Of a stretch of DNA of 64,000 nucleotides, positions 25,765 to 35,177 are shown piece by piece. Position numbers and translations under genes: made by a program. Source of the DNA: Streptomyces fuscichromogenes (GTDB lineage: Bacteria; Actinomycetota; Actinomycetes; Streptomycetales; Streptomycetaceae); assembly GCF_014645815.1 (NCBI RefSeq), contig NZ_BMML01000038.1, positions 1 through 64,000 on the forward strand, written 5' to 3'. Every line of letters starts with the position of its first letter. Position 1 is the stretch's first letter. Below the pieces are notes generated by a model. It was not told the DNA's origin. It searched no databases and saw only the letters and a program-made list of their open reading frames with translations.

Positions 25765-27438
25765 TCAGGCTGTCTGTTCGGCCGCCGCCCGGCCCGCCGC
25801 CCGGCCCGAGAACAGGCAGCCGCCGAGGAAGGTGCCCTCCAGCGCGTTGTAGCCGTGCACTCCGCCGCCGCCGAAGCCGGCCACCTCGCCGGCCGCGTAG
25901 AGCCCGCCGATCGGCTGCCCGTCGGCGCCGAGGGCACGGGAGTCCAGGTCGGTCTGGATGCCGCCGAGGGTCTTGCGGGTGAGGACGTGCAGCTTGACGC
26001 CGATCAGCGGTCCGGCGGCCGGGTCGAGGATGCGGTGCGGGGTGGCGACCCGGCCCAGCCGGTCGCCGATGTAGCGGCGGGCGTTGTGGATGCCCTGGAC
26101 CTGGGAGTCCTTGCTGTAGGAGTTGTTGATCTGCAGGTCGCGGGCGACGATCTGGCGGCGCACCTCGGCCGCGTCCAGGAGCGCCTTGTCGGTGAGGCCG
26201 TTCATCTTCTCGACGAGCTGGTCCAGGGAGTTCGCGGTGACGAAGTCCGCGCCGTTGTCGAGGAAGGCCTGCACCGGGCCGGGCGCGCCCTTGCCGAGCA
26301 GCCGGTCGCGCAGCACGGCCTTGCGGTCCCTGGCGGTGATGTCGGGGTTCTGCTCGGAGCCGGAGAGCGCGAACTCCTTCTCGACGATCTTCCGGGTGAG
26401 GACGAACCAGGAGTGGTCGTGTCCGGCGATGTCCTCGGTGGTGCGCAGGTGCCTGAGGGTGCTGAGGGTGTCGTAGCCCGGCAGGCAGGGGTCGGGCAGC
26501 CGGCGGCCGAGGGCGTCCAGCCAGATCGAGGACGGGCCGGGCAGGATGCGGATGCCGTGGCCGGGCCAGACGGGGTTCCAGTTCTGGATGCCCTCGGTGT
26601 AGTGCCACATGCGGTCGCGGTTGACCAGGCGGACGCCGGCCTCGGCACTGATGTCGAGCATGCGGCCGTCCACGTAGGCGGGGACGCCGGTGACCATCTC
26701 GGCGGGGGGCGTGCCGAGGCGCTCGGGCCAGTAGCGGCGGACGATGTCGTGGTTGGCGCCGATGCCGCCGGTGGTGACGACGACGGCCTGGGCGGTGAGT
26801 TCGAAGTCGCCGATGCGCTCGCGGTTGGAGGCGACGCCGCGCGGTGAGTCGTCGGGGGCGAGGACGGTGCCGCGTACGCCGCGCGCCGCGCCGTCCTCGA
26901 TGACGAGTTCGTCGACCTGGTGGCGGTGGTGGAAGGTGAGCAGTCCGTCGCGGGCGGCCTGCTTGGCGTACCGGGCGAAGGGCTCGACCACGCCGGTGCC
27001 GGTGCCCCAGGCGACATGGAAGCGCGGGACGGAGTTTCCGTGCCCGTCGGCGCGCAGGTCGCCGCGCTCGGCCCAGCCGACGGTCGGCAGCAGGCTGATG
27101 CCGTGGCTCTGCAGCCAGGGCCGCTTCTCCCCGGCCGCGAACTCGACATAGGCCCGCGCCCAGCGCACCGCCCAGGAGTCCTCGTCGTCCTTGCGGTCGA
27201 ACTGGGCGCTGCCCTGCCAGTCGTTCCAGGCCAGGTCGAGGGAGTCCTTGATGCCGAGGCGGCGCTGTTCGGGCGAGTCGACGAGGAAGAGCCCGCCGAA
27301 GGACCAGAACGCCTGGCCGCCGAGGTTGGCGGCGTTCTCCTGGTCGACCAGGGCGACGCGCCTGCCCCTGCTGGTGAGTTCGTGCGCCGCGACCAGGCCG
27401 GCGAGGCCGGCTCCGACGACGATGACGTCCGCGTCCAT
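25765..27438 (-). CDS. FAD-binding dehydrogenase (fumarate reductase/KsdD-like fold)
   Basis: A 557-residue flavoprotein starting MDADVIVVGAGLAGLVAAHEL, the FAD Rossmann motif, with ALVDQENAANLGGQAFWS after it and the C-terminal FAD motif GGLYAAGEVAGFGGGGVHGYNALEG. This matches the widespread FAD-binding dehydrogenase group of the succinate dehydrogenase/3-ketosteroid dehydrogenase superfamily; the substrate is unknown. An ATG at 27459, 21 nt upstream and in frame, overlaps the tetR stop as ATGA and is an alternative coupled start. The TetR gene directly upstream is probably in the same operon. Confidence 0.85.
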   Translation of the reverse strand: MDADVIVVGAGLAGLVAAHELTSRGRRVALVDQENAANLGGQAFWSFGGLFLVDSPEQRRLGIKDSLDLAWNDWQGSAQFDRKDDEDSWAVRWARAYVEFAAGEKRPWLQSHGISLLPTVGWAERGDLRADGHGNSVPRFHVAWGTGTGVVEPFARYAKQAARDGLLTFHHRHQVDELVIEDGAARGVRGTVLAPDDSPRGVASNRERIGDFELTAQAVVVTTGGIGANHDIVRRYWPERLGTPPAEMVTGVPAYVDGRMLDISAEAGVRLVNRDRMWHYTEGIQNWNPVWPGHGIRILPGPSSIWLDALGRRLPDPCLPGYDTLSTLRHLRTTEDIAGHDHSWFVLTRKIVEKEFALSGSEQNPDITARDRKAVLRDRLLGKGAPGPVQAFLDNGADFVTANSLDQLVEKMNGLTDKALLDAAEVRRQIVARDLQINNSYSKDSQVQGIHNARRYIGDRLGRVATPHRILDPAAGPLIGVKLHVLTRKTLGGIQTDLDSRALGADGQPIGGLYAAGEVAGFGGGGVHGYNALEGTFLGGCLFSGRAAGRAAAEQTA

Positions 27439-27455
27439 GGCGACTTCTGCCCTTC

Positions 27456-28112
27456 TCATACGGGGTGGGTGGTGCCGTTCGTTCGTGCGGGGTGGGCGCT
27501 GCCGTCGGTCAGCAGCGCGGTGAGCAGTTGCCCCAGCCAGGCCCGGGCCCGGTCCACGTCCCGGTCCAGCAGCAGCTGGACGGTGACCCCGTCGTAGGCG
27601 GCGACCACGGCGTGCGCGGCGCCGTCGACGTCGCCGAGCACGGCGGGGATCGGGGTGTGGCCGCGGGCCCGCAGCAGCCGGTCGGCGATGGCCTGGCGGA
27701 GCCGGGTGCGGTGGTCGAGGAGGAGCCCGGCGACACCCGGGTCCCGGGCGGCGTGCACCAGGAAGTCGGTCTTCACCAGCAGCCAGTCCACGTCGAGGAG
27801 GAGTACGTCGGTGACCCGGTCCACGGAGGCCGGTACGTCCAGGTCGGGTCCGTCGCCGGCGAGGGCGTCGGCGACCTGCCGGGCGATGAGGTCGGCGCGC
27901 TCCCGGTAGAGGGCGAAGAACAGCTCGTCGAGGGTGGCGAAGTTGGAGTAGAAGGCGCCCCGGCTGAACCCGGCGGCCTCGCACACCTCCTCGATGGAGA
28001 CCCGTCCGAAGCCCTTGGCGGCGAACACGGTGAAGGCGGCGGCGAGCAGCCGGGCACGGGTCTGCCCCCGTCGCCGGGTCACGCGCTGGGGCGCGTCGCC
28101 GTTCGCTGTCAT
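27456..28112 (-). CDS. TetR-family regulator of the FAD dehydrogenase operon
   Basis: A 218-residue TetR repressor. The HTH is LLAAAFTVFAAKGFGRVSIEEVCEAAGFSRGAFYSNFATLDELFFALY. GGAGG lies 7 nt before the ATG. It overlaps or abuts the FAD dehydrogenase gene and starts 16 nt from a striking pair of tandem 17-bp operators. Autorepression and repression of the dehydrogenase are therefore likely, and possibly also of the divergent alkB-like gene. Confidence 0.9.
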   Translation of the reverse strand: MTANGDAPQRVTRRRGQTRARLLAAAFTVFAAKGFGRVSIEEVCEAAGFSRGAFYSNFATLDELFFALYRERADLIARQVADALAGDGPDLDVPASVDRVTDVLLLDVDWLLVKTDFLVHAARDPGVAGLLLDHRTRLRQAIADRLLRARGHTPIPAVLGDVDGAAHAVVAAYDGVTVQLLLDRDVDRARAWLGQLLTALLTDGSAHPARTNGTTHPV

Positions 28113-28127
28113 GTACCGGCCTCCGTT

Positions 28128-28162
28128 CGATACACGAATGTATCGGATACACCAACGTATCG
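28128..28162. promoter_or_regulatory. Tandem TetR operators
   Basis: Two adjacent 17-bp units, GATACACGAATGTATCG (28129-28145) and GATACACCAACGTATCG (28146-28162), each with internal dyad symmetry (CGATACA/TGTATCG in the first). They lie between tetR (start 28112) and the divergent alkB-like gene (start 28233). Such tandem sites usually bind two TetR dimers. Confidence 0.75.
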
Positions 28163-28232
28163 AAAGGGCCCCGACGGCCCGTCGGAGGAAAACGAAGGGA
28201 ACATATTTTCGATTACGGAGTACGCTGGAGCC

Positions 28233-28859
28233 ATGGCCACGCACCTCCAGGGCTCCCTGTTCGACCAGACCGACGAGCTGCGGCTCGGCAGCCTCGACGG
28301 CATCGGCCGGACCGTGCTGGGCTCCGGCGCCTGGATCGACGTGCTGCCCGGCTGGCTGAGCGGCGCGGACACGCTGTTCGAACAGCTGGCGGCCGACGTG
28401 CCCTGGCACGCCGAGCGCCGCACGATGTACGACCACGTCGTGGCCGTACCGCGCCTGCTCGCCTTCTACGACGCCACCGACCCGCTCCCCCACCCCGTCC
28501 TCGCCGAGGCCCGCGAGGCGCTCACCCGGCACTACGCGGACGAGCTCGGCGAGCCGTTCGCCACGGCCGGGCTCTGCCACTACCGCGACGGCCGGGACAG
28601 CGTGGCGTGGCACGGCGACCGGATCGGCCGGGGTGCGCGCGAGGACACCATGGTCGCCATCCTCTCCGTGGGCGCGCCCCGTGACCTGCTGCTGCGCCCG
28701 CTGCACGGCGGCCCCTCGGTCCGGCGCCCGCTCGGCCACGGCGACCTGATCGTGATGGGCGGCTCCTGCCAGCGGACCTGGGAGCACTGCGTACCGAAGA
28801 CCACCCGGGCCGCCGGACCGCGGATCAGCATCCAGTTCCGGCCACCCGGGGTGCGCTGA
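28233..28859 (+). CDS. AlkB-like 2-oxoglutarate/Fe(II) dioxygenase
   Basis: A 208-residue protein of the AlkB DNA/RNA demethylase family. The iron site is visible as WHGDRIG (His, Asp) and the distal His in QRTWEHCVP; the 2-oxoglutarate-binding arginines are in RISIQFR. Family members repair alkylated bases such as 1-methyladenine, others act on RNA or metabolites. The ATG at 28233 follows GGAG by only 2 nt, so spacing is poor; CGGAG is 12 nt upstream. It is divergent from tetR across the tandem operators. Confidence 0.9.
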   Translation: MATHLQGSLFDQTDELRLGSLDGIGRTVLGSGAWIDVLPGWLSGADTLFEQLAADVPWHAERRTMYDHVVAVPRLLAFYDATDPLPHPVLAEAREALTRHYADELGEPFATAGLCHYRDGRDSVAWHGDRIGRGAREDTMVAILSVGAPRDLLLRPLHGGPSVRRPLGHGDLIVMGGSCQRTWEHCVPKTTRAAGPRISIQFRPPGVR

Positions 28860-28945
28860 CCAGGGCCCTCGCCAACCGGCCGCCCGCTCCATGTGGTTGG
28901 CTGTCCTCGGTTTCGAACTGCACCAACGGGCTGGCCGGAGAGATC

Positions 28946-29698
28946 ATGCAGGCTGAGGTACACGAAGTCGGCAAGGGCACCTACCTGGTGCACGGACACC
29001 ACACCAACTGGGTGATCCTGAAGGACGGCGACGCCGTCACGCTGGTGGACACCGGCTACCCCGGGGACCGGGAGGGGCTGCTCGGCTCCCTCGCGGAGGT
29101 GGGCAGCTCGCCGGAGGCGGTCACGGCCGTCCTGATCACACACGCCCACAACGACCACCTCGGCTCGGCCGAGTACCTGCGCGACACCCACGACGTCCCG
29201 GTCTATCTGCACGAGGCCGAAGTACCGCACGCCCGGCGGGACTTCCTCCAGCAGGTGGCCGTGGGCGACGTGCTGAAGAACGCCTGGCGGCCGGGTGTGG
29301 TGCCGTGGCTGGTGCACGTCATACGGGTCGGCGGCACCGAGCAGCACCCGGTCACCGCGCCCGAGGCGTTCCCGGTCGCCGAGGGCAGCCCTCTCGACCT
29401 CCCGGGCCGGCCGGTCCCGGTGCACACCCCGGGCCACACCGACGGGCACACCGTCTACCACCTGCCCGACGCCGGCATCGTGATCTCCGGGGACGCCCTG
29501 GTCAGCGGCCACCGCACCTCGCGGATCCAGGGCCCGCAGCTGCTGCCCGACATGTTCCACCACGAGCGCGCCCGCGCGGTGGCCTCGCTCGACCTCATCG
29601 GGGCACTCGACGCCGACGCCCTGCTGCCCGGGCACGGGCCGCTGCACCGGGGATCCGTGCAGGCGGCCGCCCAGCAGGCCCGCGAGCGCGCGGTCTAA
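28946..29698 (+). CDS. MBL-fold metallo-hydrolase
   Basis: A 250-residue metallo-beta-lactamase-fold enzyme. The metal motif is THAHNDHLG (HxHxDH), followed by HTPGHTDGHTVYHLP, the bridging Asp in ISGDALV and the terminal GHGPLH. No signal peptide is seen. Substrate unknown: glyoxalase II-like thioester or lactone hydrolysis are both possible. It starts 87 nt after the alkB-like gene and ends 10 nt before the DUF4032 gene. Confidence 0.87.
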   Translation: MQAEVHEVGKGTYLVHGHHTNWVILKDGDAVTLVDTGYPGDREGLLGSLAEVGSSPEAVTAVLITHAHNDHLGSAEYLRDTHDVPVYLHEAEVPHARRDFLQQVAVGDVLKNAWRPGVVPWLVHVIRVGGTEQHPVTAPEAFPVAEGSPLDLPGRPVPVHTPGHTDGHTVYHLPDAGIVISGDALVSGHRTSRIQGPQLLPDMFHHERARAVASLDLIGALDADALLPGHGPLHRGSVQAAAQQARERAV

Positions 29699-29708
29699 AG
29701 TTCGGGCC

Positions 29709-30944
29709 ATGGCATTGCAGATCAGCGCCACCAACCCGGAGCACCCCGCGCTCCTGCTCGAACTCCCCTGGGACGTTCCGCTGGAGGAGTGGCCCGAGGA
29801 CTACCTCGTGCCGCTCCCCCGCGGCATCTCCCGGCACGTGGTGCGCTACGCCCGCGCCGGCGACGAGGTCATCGCGGTGAAGGAGCTCGCGGAGCGCCCG
29901 GCGCTGCGCGAGTACGAGCTGCTGCGCGACCTGGACCGGCTCACGATCCCCGCGGTCGACCCGCTCGCCGTGATCACGGGCCGTACCGACGCGCAGGGCG
30001 CCCCGCTGGAGTCGGTGCTGGTCACCCGGCACCTGGGCGGCTCGATGCCGTACCGCTCGATGTTCGAGACGACCATGCGGCCGGCCACCATGCACCGCCT
30101 CATGGACGCCCTGGCGGTGCTGCTGGTGCGCCTGCACCTGGCCGGGTTCGCGTGGGGCGACTGCTCGCTGTCCAACACCCTGTTCCGCCGGGACGCGGGC
30201 GCGTACGCGGCGTACCTGGTGGACGCCGAGACCGGCGACCTGCATCCGCAGCTGAGCAACGGGCAGCGGGAGTACGACCTCGACCTGGCCCGGGTGAACA
30301 TCAGCGGGGAGCTGCTCGACCTGGAGGCGTCGGGGGCGCTGCACCCGTCGCTGGACCCGATCGAGTTCGGGTTCGAGATCTGCACCCGGTACGGCGAGCT
30401 GTGGGAGGAGCTGACCCGGACCTCGGTGTATCCGGCCGGCAAGTACCAGTACATCGAGCGCCGGATCCGGCGCCTCAACGACCTCGGTTTCGACGTGGCC
30501 GAGATGCAGATCGAGCACTCCTTGGACGGCGACTCGGTCACCTTCGTGCCGAAGGTCGTCGACGCCGGCCACCACCAGCGCCAGCTGCTGCGGCTGACCG
30601 GCCTGGACGCCGAGGAGAACCAGGCCCGGCGGCTGCTCAACGACCTGGAGAGCTGGATGGCCACCCAGGACGACTACGCCCCGGGCGATCCGCTCGCCGC
30701 CCGCCCCGAGGTACTGGCCCACCGGTGGGTGCGGGACGTCTTCCGCCCCACCGTGCGTGCCGTACCGCTGGAGCTGCGCGGTGCGATGGATCCGGCCGAG
30801 ATCTACCACGAGCTGCTGGAGCACCGCTGGTACCTGTCCGAGCACGCACAGCACGACATAGGCCTGGACAAGGCGGTCGAGGACTACATCGAGAACGTGC
30901 TGCCCAGGGCACGGGAGACGCTGGAGCCGGTCACCCCGGAGTGA
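29709..30944 (+). CDS. DUF4032 protein with kinase-like fold
   Basis: A 411-residue protein. The first half looks like a lipopolysaccharide-kinase-type fold: a Lys in EVIAVKELAERPALREYELL, a catalytic-loop-like FAWGDCSLSNTLF and a metal-loop-like YLVDAETGDLHP. The second half is the DUF4032 region. Function is not established; phosphotransfer is an inference from those motifs. It starts 10 nt after the MBL hydrolase gene, suggesting one transcript. Confidence 0.8.
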   Translation: MALQISATNPEHPALLLELPWDVPLEEWPEDYLVPLPRGISRHVVRYARAGDEVIAVKELAERPALREYELLRDLDRLTIPAVDPLAVITGRTDAQGAPLESVLVTRHLGGSMPYRSMFETTMRPATMHRLMDALAVLLVRLHLAGFAWGDCSLSNTLFRRDAGAYAAYLVDAETGDLHPQLSNGQREYDLDLARVNISGELLDLEASGALHPSLDPIEFGFEICTRYGELWEELTRTSVYPAGKYQYIERRIRRLNDLGFDVAEMQIEHSLDGDSVTFVPKVVDAGHHQRQLLRLTGLDAEENQARRLLNDLESWMATQDDYAPGDPLAARPEVLAHRWVRDVFRPTVRAVPLELRGAMDPAEIYHELLEHRWYLSEHAQHDIGLDKAVEDYIENVLPRARETLEPVTPE

Positions 30945-30966
30945 ACCGGGGCGCGCGGAGCGCGGG

Positions 30967-31836
30967 TCAGTCGTGCGGGACCACGGCCACCGGGCAGTCG
31001 GCGTGGTGCAGCACCCCGTGCGCGACCGACCCGATGCGGGCGCCGACGGCGGTGCGGTGAGCGCGCCGCCCGACGACCATCAGCTGGGCGTGTCCCGCCA
31101 CTGACAGCAGCACCTGCGCGGCGCTGCCCATCTCCACCTGCTCGGCGACCGGCACGTCCGGGAACCGCTCGCGCAGCGGCCGTACCGCCTCGGCCAGCGC
31201 CTTCCTCTCGAAGGGCGCCATGCCTCCGGACTCGTCCAGCAGTTTCAGCGAACCCGGGCTGTAGGCGAAGACCGGCGGCAGGGTCCAGGCACGCACCACC
31301 CGGACCGTAGCGCCCCGGGCCGCCGCCGTCTCGAACGCGAACTTAAGCGCGGCCGCGCTGTCCTGCGCACCGCCCTGCTGCCCGACGACGACCTCCCGCC
31401 CGGCGGCCTCGGCGGCGGGCCGGTCCCCGGCGCGCACCAGGACCACGGGCCGGGCGGCCTCGGCGATCACCTGCTGGCCGACGGATCCCAGCAGGAACCC
31501 GACGACCCTCCCGTGCCCGCGCGAGCCCAGCGCCAGCAGCTCGGCGCCGGCGGCCGCCGCCAGGAGCACCTCGACCGGGCCGCCCTCGACCACGTCGACG
31601 CTCACCGCGAGGTCGGGACACCGGGCGGTGACGGCCCGCACCGCCGCGGTCACCCCGTCCGACACCCAGGCGCGCTGGGTCTCCCGGTCCCCGCCGGCCG
31701 CCTCGTGCGCCTCGTGGCGCCAGGCGTGCACCACCCGCAGCGGCAGCCGCCGGCGCACCGCCTCCCGCGCCGCCCAGTCGAGAGCGGCGTGGCTCTCCTC
31801 CGTACCGTCGACCCCTGCCGTGATCGGGCGTGTCAT
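30967..31836 (-). CDS. Universal stress protein, two Usp domains
   Basis: A 289-residue tandem Usp protein. Domain 1 (about 1-145) has the start ITAGVDGTEESHAALDWA and the ATP-binding pattern LGSRGHGRVVGFLLGSV. Domain 2 (about 150-289) has VVGRRAHRTAVGARIGSVAHGVLHHADCPVAVVP. Typical of actinobacteria, where such proteins accompany hypoxia, dormancy or stress genes. It is divergent from the receiver-oxidoreductase gene, 189 nt away, which may share stress control. Confidence 0.92.
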   Translation of the reverse strand: MTRPITAGVDGTEESHAALDWAAREAVRRRLPLRVVHAWRHEAHEAAGGDRETQRAWVSDGVTAAVRAVTARCPDLAVSVDVVEGGPVEVLLAAAAGAELLALGSRGHGRVVGFLLGSVGQQVIAEAARPVVLVRAGDRPAAEAAGREVVVGQQGGAQDSAAALKFAFETAAARGATVRVVRAWTLPPVFAYSPGSLKLLDESGGMAPFERKALAEAVRPLRERFPDVPVAEQVEMGSAAQVLLSVAGHAQLMVVGRRAHRTAVGARIGSVAHGVLHHADCPVAVVPHD

Positions 31837-32025
31837 GCTCCGGCCTCCTCGTCGGTTCCCGCGTCCGAGTGATCAGTCTTCCGCACCGACGGGTGCCCGC
31901 CGTGCACCCTCGTACAAGAGCAAAGGCGGGCGATCGAACATACGATGGGCGGGAACCGGTACGGCGGTCGCGCTCCTCGCGGGGCCGGCCGTGCCGCGGA
32001 ACCAACGGCTCGGGGTGGGAGACGT

Positions 32026-33702
32026 ATGGCACAGGCTGCCGACGCAGCACGGACCGTCATCATGACCGTGGACGACGACCCCGGGGTGTCCCGTGCCGTC
32101 GCCCGGGACCTGCGGCGCCGCTACGGCGCGTCGTACCGGATCGTGCGCGCGGAGTCCGGGGACTCGGCGCTGGAGGCGCTGCGGGAGCTGAAGCTGCGCG
32201 GCGATCTGGTGGCGGTGATCCTGGCCGACTACCGGATGCCGCAGATGAACGGCATCGAGTTCCTGGAACAGGCCCTGGACGTGTACCCGGGCGCACGGCG
32301 GGTGCTGCTGACCGCGTACGCGGACACCAACGCGGCGATCGACGCGATCAACGTCGTCGATCTGGACCACTATCTGCTCAAGCCCTGGGATCCCCCGGAG
32401 GAGAAGCTCTACCCGGTCCTCGACGACCTCCTGGACGCGTGGCGGGCCAGCGACTACCGGCCGGTGCCGGCCACCAAGGTGGTCGGGCACCGCTGGTCGG
32501 CCCGGTCGTCGGAGGTGCGCGAGTTCCTCGCCCGCAACCAGGTGCCCTACCGCTGGTACTCGGTCGAGGAGCCCGAGGGGCAGCGGCTGCTGGCGGCCGC
32601 CGGGTCCGACGGGGAGCGGCTGCCGCTGGTGGTCACCCCGGACGGCACGCCCCTGGTGGAGCCGGAGGCCCCGGAGCTGGCCGCGCACGTGGGGCTCGCG
32701 ACGACACCGACGGCGGACTTCTACGACCTGGTGGTGATCGGCGGCGGCCCGGCGGGGCTCGGCGCGGCGGTGTACGGGGCGTCGGAGGGGCTGCGGACCG
32801 TGCTCGTGGAGCGGTCGGCGACCGGCGGGCAGGCCGGGCAGAGCTCGCGGATCGAGAACTACCTGGGTTTCCCGGACGGTGTGTCGGGTGCCCAGCTCAC
32901 GGAGCGGGCCCGGCGGCAGGCCGCCAAGTTCGGCGCGGAGATCCTGACCGCCCGCGAGGTCATGGGCCTGGAGATCAACGGGGCCGCGCGGGTGGTGCGG
33001 TTCACGGACGGCTCGGCGGTCGCGGCGCACAGCGTGATCCTGGCGACCGGCGTGCAGTACCGGCAGTTGGAGGCCGACGGCTGTTTCGACCTGACCGGCT
33101 GCGGGGTGTACTACGGCTCCGCGCTCACCGAGGCGACCTCCTGCCAGGGCCAGGACGTGTACATCGTCGGCGGCGCCAACTCGGCGGGCCAGGCGGCGAT
33201 GTACCTGTCCCGGTTCGCCAAGTCGGTGACCCTGCTGGTACGCGCGGCCGACCTGTCGGCGTCGATGTCCTACTACCTGATCCAGCAGATCAACGAGGCC
33301 CCGAACATCGCCGTGCGCAGCCACACCGTCGTGGACGCCGCGCACGGCGCCCAGCGTCTGGAGCGGCTGACCCTGCGCCATGTGCAGAGCGGGGACCGGG
33401 AACAGGTCGACGCCCAGTGGATGTTCGTGTTCATCGGGGCGGCACCGCTGACCGACTGGCTCGGTGACACGGTGCTGCGCGACGGACGCGGGTTCATCCT
33501 GGCCGGGCCCGACCTGACCGTCGACGGACGGGCACCGGCGGGCTGGGAGCTGGACCGGCCGCCGTACCACCTGGAGACCAGCATTCCCGGCGTGTTCGTG
33601 GCGGGCGACGCACGCGCCGAGTCCGCCAAGCGTGTCGCGTCGGCCGTCGGAGAAGGAGCCATGGCAGTGATGCTCGTCCATCGGTATCTGGAGCAGTCAT
33701 GA
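32026..33702 (+). CDS. Receiver domain fused to a thioredoxin-reductase-like flavoprotein
   Basis: A 558-residue three-part protein. A receiver domain (residues 10-140) has acidic residues 16-18, phosphoacceptor Asp68 in ILADYRMPQ, and Lys119 in LLKPWD. A small thioredoxin/glutaredoxin-like segment (150-225) lacks a CPxC motif. The rest is a thioredoxin-reductase-like FAD/NAD(P) module with GGGPAG at 239-244, GGQAGQSSRIENYLGFP, and GGANSAG. The redox CxxC of real thioredoxin reductases is replaced by CGVYYGSALTEATSC, so it cannot work like TrxB. ATG 32026 follows GGTGGGAG. First gene of a tightly coupled trio. Confidence 0.9.
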   Translation: MAQAADAARTVIMTVDDDPGVSRAVARDLRRRYGASYRIVRAESGDSALEALRELKLRGDLVAVILADYRMPQMNGIEFLEQALDVYPGARRVLLTAYADTNAAIDAINVVDLDHYLLKPWDPPEEKLYPVLDDLLDAWRASDYRPVPATKVVGHRWSARSSEVREFLARNQVPYRWYSVEEPEGQRLLAAAGSDGERLPLVVTPDGTPLVEPEAPELAAHVGLATTPTADFYDLVVIGGGPAGLGAAVYGASEGLRTVLVERSATGGQAGQSSRIENYLGFPDGVSGAQLTERARRQAAKFGAEILTAREVMGLEINGAARVVRFTDGSAVAAHSVILATGVQYRQLEADGCFDLTGCGVYYGSALTEATSCQGQDVYIVGGANSAGQAAMYLSRFAKSVTLLVRAADLSASMSYYLIQQINEAPNIAVRSHTVVDAAHGAQRLERLTLRHVQSGDREQVDAQWMFVFIGAAPLTDWLGDTVLRDGRGFILAGPDLTVDGRAPAGWELDRPPYHLETSIPGVFVAGDARAESAKRVASAVGEGAMAVMLVHRYLEQS

Positions 33703-35177
33703 GCGGGCAGCTGATGCCGTGCAGCCCGCGGGAGGTCGGCGCGCTGTTCCTGTTCGAGAAGCTGGAGCCGGAGCAGCTGGGACGGCTCTGCAAGGCGGGC
33801 CGGGTGGAACTGTTCCAGCCCGGACCGGTCTACGCCGAAGGTGACCCGGCGACCTGCTTCTACGTGATGATCGAGGGCACGGTGGTGCTCTCCCGCCGGG
33901 TCGCCGGCGACGATGTCGAGGTCACCCGGACCTCGCAGACCGGGGTGTACGCGGGCGCCATGCAGGCGTACCTCGGGGACCGGGTGCGGCAGGCCTACAA
34001 CAACTCGATGCGGGTGACGGAGCCGACGCGGTTCTTCGTGCTGCCGGCGGACACGTTCTCGGACATCATGCAGGACTGGTTCCCGATGGCCGTGCACCTG
34101 CTGGAGGGCCTGTTCTGGGGTTCGAAGAGCACCCAGGCGGCGATCGGACAGCGTGAACGGCTGCTGGCGCTCGGCTCGTTGTCCGCCGGGCTCACCCATG
34201 AGCTCAACAACCCGGCCGCGGCGGCCGTGCGGGCCACGTCGACGCTGCGCGAGCGGGTGGCGAAGATGCGTCACAAGCTCGCGGTGATCGCCGGAGGGCC
34301 GTACTCGCGCGAGCAGTTGGCGGGCCTGATCGAGATCCAGGAGCGCACGGCGGAGCGGGTCGCCAAGGCGTCGACGCTCAGTCCGCTGGAGGCCGCCGAC
34401 CGCGAGGACGCGCTCACCGACTGGCTGGAGGACCACGGCATCGACCACGGCTGGGAGCTCGCGCCGACCTTCGTACAGGCCGGGCTGGACGTCGACTGGC
34501 TGGAGCAGGTCGCCGCCGCGGTCGACGAGGAGATCCTGCCGAACTCGGTCGGCTGGCTCAACTACACCATCGAGACCGAGCTGTTGATGAACGAGATCGA
34601 GGACTCGACCGCCCGTATCTCGAACCTCGTCGACGCGGCCAAGCAGTACAGCCAGCTGGACCGGGCGCCGTTCCGGGAGGTGGATGTGCACGAACTCCTC
34701 GACAGCACGCTGCTGATGCTGTCCGGGAAGATCGGGCAGGACATCCGGGTGGTCAAGGAGTACGACCGTACGGTCCCCCCGGTGCCCGCGTACCCCGCCG
34801 AGCTCAACCAGGTGTGGACCAACCTCATCGACAACGCGGTCTGCGCGATGAAGGACGGTGGCGGCGAGGGCGGCGGACACGGCACGCTGACCGTGCGGAC
34901 CGCGCTCGACCACGAGCGGCTGCTGGTCGAGTTCCGGGACACCGGAGGCGGGATCGCGCCGGAGATCAAGGACCGGATCTTCGACCCGTTCTTCACGACC
35001 AAGCCCGTGGGGCAGGGCACGGGTCTCGGTCTGGACATCTCGTGGCGGATCGTCGTGAACAAGCATCACGGCAGCATGCGGGTGGAGTCGGAGCCCGGCG
35101 ACACCCGGTTCCAGGTACTGCTTCCGCTGACCGCCGAGGCGCCTGAGGAATCCGAGACATCTGTGGAGGCAGTATGA
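33699..35177 (+). CDS. Histidine kinase with N-terminal cNMP-binding domain
   Basis: A 492-residue soluble sensor kinase. Residues about 15-140 form a Crp-like cNMP-binding roll (FQPGPVYAEGDPATCFYVMIEGTVVL). The dimerisation helix holds GLTHELNNPAAAA with His167, in the NtrB-like HELNNP form. The catalytic domain shows WTNLIDNAV, FRDTGGGIA and GQGTGLGLDIS. No membrane segment, so it senses a cytoplasmic signal. It overlaps the upstream gene by ATGA and the downstream gene by ATGA. The neighbouring receiver fusion is the obvious phosphotransfer partner. Confidence 0.92.
   Translation: MSGQLMPCSPREVGALFLFEKLEPEQLGRLCKAGRVELFQPGPVYAEGDPATCFYVMIEGTVVLSRRVAGDDVEVTRTSQTGVYAGAMQAYLGDRVRQAYNNSMRVTEPTRFFVLPADTFSDIMQDWFPMAVHLLEGLFWGSKSTQAAIGQRERLLALGSLSAGLTHELNNPAAAAVRATSTLRERVAKMRHKLAVIAGGPYSREQLAGLIEIQERTAERVAKASTLSPLEAADREDALTDWLEDHGIDHGWELAPTFVQAGLDVDWLEQVAAAVDEEILPNSVGWLNYTIETELLMNEIEDSTARISNLVDAAKQYSQLDRAPFREVDVHELLDSTLLMLSGKIGQDIRVVKEYDRTVPPVPAYPAELNQVWTNLIDNAVCAMKDGGGEGGGHGTLTVRTALDHERLLVEFRDTGGGIAPEIKDRIFDPFFTTKPVGQGTGLGLDISWRIVVNKHHGSMRVESEPGDTRFQVLLPLTAEAPEESETSVEAV

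Noticed and set aside
31891..31909. GGGTGC/GCACCC dyad between the Usp and receiver-fusion genes as an operator
   Set aside because: Six-bp arms in very GC-rich DNA are expected by chance and no promoter boxes align with it.
32026..33702. Naming the receiver fusion as a true thioredoxin reductase
   Set aside because: The CxxC active site is missing, so only a fold-level name is justified.
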